Positions 62,579 to 64,000 of a DNA stretch of 64,000 nt are shown one piece after another. Where the stretch lies: the NCBI RefSeq assembly GCF_003269035.1, contig NZ_QLTK01000009.1, positions 124,001-188,000 of the forward strand. Direction: 5' to 3'. A program made the position numbers and the translations under genes. The stretch comes from Paraburkholderia bryophila (GTDB lineage Bacteria > Pseudomonadota > Gammaproteobacteria > Burkholderiales > Burkholderiaceae). The notes under the pieces were generated by a model. That model made no database searches. It was not told where the DNA came from and saw only the letters and a program-made list of their open reading frames with translations. Position 1 is the stretch's first letter. Each line of letters opens with the position of its first letter.

Positions 62579-64000
62579 TCACGTCGCCGCCAACTCCACC
62601 TTCGGCGAGAACGAATCGCTCTGCGCCACCGGCCAGTACTTCTCGAACAGCGAATAACGGTAATTGCCGTTCACCAGATCGTTCGGCTCCAGATATTTCA
62701 GCAGCTCCGACATCAGCCGCACCTCATGCGACGACACTCGCCGCACGATGTGATGCGCGCGCAGTTCGGCCGGATGCTTCAACCCCGCGGCCTGAATGAT
62801 TTCCTTCAGCGCGTGCAGCGTGTTGTGATGGAAGTTGAACACGCGGTCGGCCTTGTCCGGCACGACCAGCGCGCGCTGACGCACGGGGTCCTGCGTCGCG
62901 ACGCCGGTCGGGCAGCGGCCGGTGTGGCAGGTTTGCGCCTGAATGCAGCCCACCGCGAACATGAAACCGCGCGCCGCGTTGACCCAATCCGCGCCGATCG
63001 CCAGCGTGCGCGTGATGTCGAACGCGGTGATCATCTTGCCGCTCGCGCCGATGCGAATGCGCTGCCGCAAGCCGATCCCGACCAGCGTGTTATGCACCAG
63101 CAGCAAGCCTTCCTGCAACGGCACGCCGACGTGATCGGTAAATTCCAGCGGCGCCGCGCCGGTGCCGCCTTCGGCGCCATCCACGACGATGAAGTCGGGC
63201 AGAATCCCCGTTTCCAGCATCGCCTTGGCGATGCCGAAAAATTCCCACGGATGCCCGATGCACAGCTTGAACCCGGTCGGCTTGCCGCCCGACAGCGTGC
63301 GCAAACGGTCGACGAATTCGAGCAGCCCGCGCGGCGTCGAAAACTCCGAGTGCGTGGCCGGCGAAATGCAGTCGCGGCCCATCGGCACGCCGCGCGTCTC
63401 GGCGATTTCCGGCGTGATCTTGGCGGCCGGCAGCACGCCGCCGTGCCCCGGCTTCGCGCCTTGCGAGAGCTTGACTTCGATCATCTTCACCTGCGGCTCG
63501 GCCGCCTGCTTCGCGAATTTTTCCGCGCTGAAGGTGCCATCGTCGTTACGGCAGCCGAAGTAGCCCGACGCGATTTCCCAGATGATGTCGCCGCCGTGCT
63601 CGCGGTGATACTTCGACATCGAGCCTTCGCCCGTGTCGTGCGCGAAGTTGCCTTTCTTCGCGCCGAGGTTCAGCGCCATGATCGCGTTCGCCGACAGCGA
63701 GCCGAAGCTCATGGCCGAGACGTTGAAGATCGACATGGAATACGGTTTTGCGCGGTCCGGTCCGACCACGACGCGGAAGTCGTGATTCTCGAGCGTGGTC
63801 GGCGCGAGCGAGTGGCTGATCCATTCGTGCGCGACTGCCTTGACGTCGAGTTCGGTGCCGTACGGGCGGCTGTCCACGTCGTTCTTCGCGCGCTGATAGA
63901 CGATGCTGCGCTGAGCGCGCGAGAACGGTTTCTCGTCGGTGTCGTCTTCGACGAAATACTGGCGGATTTCCGGGCGGATGAATTCGAACAGGAAGCGGAA
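62579..64000 (-). CDS. FMN-binding glutamate synthase family protein, 5' end outside window
   Basis: More than 470 residues; the gene continues beyond the right edge. The Glu_synthase/FMN domain is clear: FNVSAMSFGSLSANAI, VKLSQGAKPGHGGVLP, VDGAEGGTGAAP and the 3Fe-4S-type cysteine cluster CIQAQTCHTGRCPTGVA. It lacks the glutaminase part of GltB, as stand-alone YerD-like members do. Whether it makes glutamate or acts on another substrate is open. It is in frame through to position 64000. Confidence 0.9.
   Translation of the reverse strand, partial: FRFLFEFIRPEIRQYFVEDDTDEKPFSRAQRSIVYQRAKNDVDSRPYGTELDVKAVAHEWISHSLAPTTLENHDFRVVVGPDRAKPYSMSIFNVSAMSFGSLSANAIMALNLGAKKGNFAHDTGEGSMSKYHREHGGDIIWEIASGYFGCRNDDGTFSAEKFAKQAAEPQVKMIEVKLSQGAKPGHGGVLPAAKITPEIAETRGVPMGRDCISPATHSEFSTPRGLLEFVDRLRTLSGGKPTGFKLCIGHPWEFFGIAKAMLETGILPDFIVVDGAEGGTGAAPLEFTDHVGVPLQEGLLLVHNTLVGIGLRQRIRIGASGKMITAFDITRTLAIGADWVNAARGFMFAVGCIQAQTCHTGRCPTGVATQDPVRQRALVVPDKADRVFNFHHNTLHALKEIIQAAGLKHPAELRAHHIVRRVSSHEVRLMSELLKYLEPNDLVNGNYRYSLFEKYWPVAQSDSFSPKVELAAT

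Overview
The window is a stretch of a GC-rich betaproteobacterial chromosome, most likely Burkholderiaceae and probably Paraburkholderia. The basis is gene content and order: aspS-nudB-clsB, ubiE/ubiJ/ubiB, lptD-surA-pdxA-rsmA, glyQ-glyS-gmhB-plsC, a Burkholderia-type trimeric porin and a DUF4148-like secreted peptide. Almost all of it is ordinary chromosomal gene content. I saw no tRNA, rRNA, CRISPR array, insertion sequence or phage. The genus assignment is inference from protein and neighbourhood style, not from a search.

Layout. 1-3465 is a D-amino-acid scavenging locus: a divergent PLP amino-acid deaminase (cut by the window edge), an RpiR-type regulator, an N-acyl-D-amino-acid deacylase and RidA. 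3554-6824 (minus) holds queF, a cytosolic-type 5'-nucleotidase and ilvA. 7329-11423 encodes a 1364-residue FAD/Fe-S oxidoreductase. 11458-20431 runs on the plus strand: a HIT protein, a DUF971 protein, ubiE, a Tim44-like membrane protein, ubiJ, ubiB, a methyltransferase, an FmdB zinc ribbon, a DUF502 membrane protein and aspS, closed by a strong terminator. nudB, clsB and a TPR-glycosyltransferase follow.

24421-31736 is a fatty-acid beta-oxidation operon: a TetR regulator behind a perfect 18-bp palindrome, acyl-CoA dehydrogenase, FadB-like bifunctional enzyme, thiolase and enoyl-CoA hydratase. Prominent stem-loops sit in two of its intercistronic gaps. 31821-33860 is a small molybdoenzyme-related neighbourhood: fdhD, two small uncharacterised proteins (one a 46-residue membrane peptide) and a divergent nitrate-reductase-associated protein. 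34017-37127 is a PAS-GGDEF-EAL c-di-GMP protein. GST/LysR, the DUF4148-like peptide, a thioesterase and an Atm1/HMT-type ABC exporter follow.

42322-50221 joins envelope functions: murU-amgK (peptidoglycan recycling) runs divergently from lptD-surA-pdxA-rsmA. Between rsmA and gloA lies a block with a drug/metabolite exporter, a porin and a 986-residue autotransporter. 55980-62329 has gloA, an NTF2-like protein, a YgjP-type metalloprotease, plsC, gmhB, glyS and glyQ. The window ends inside an FMN-dependent glutamate-synthase-family gene.

I did not find a clearly new system. The observations most worth following are the palindrome/promoter arrangement of the beta-oxidation regulator, the recurrent stem-loops without U-tracts between genes, the terminator placed 13 nt before ubiJ, and the fdhD-linked small proteins.
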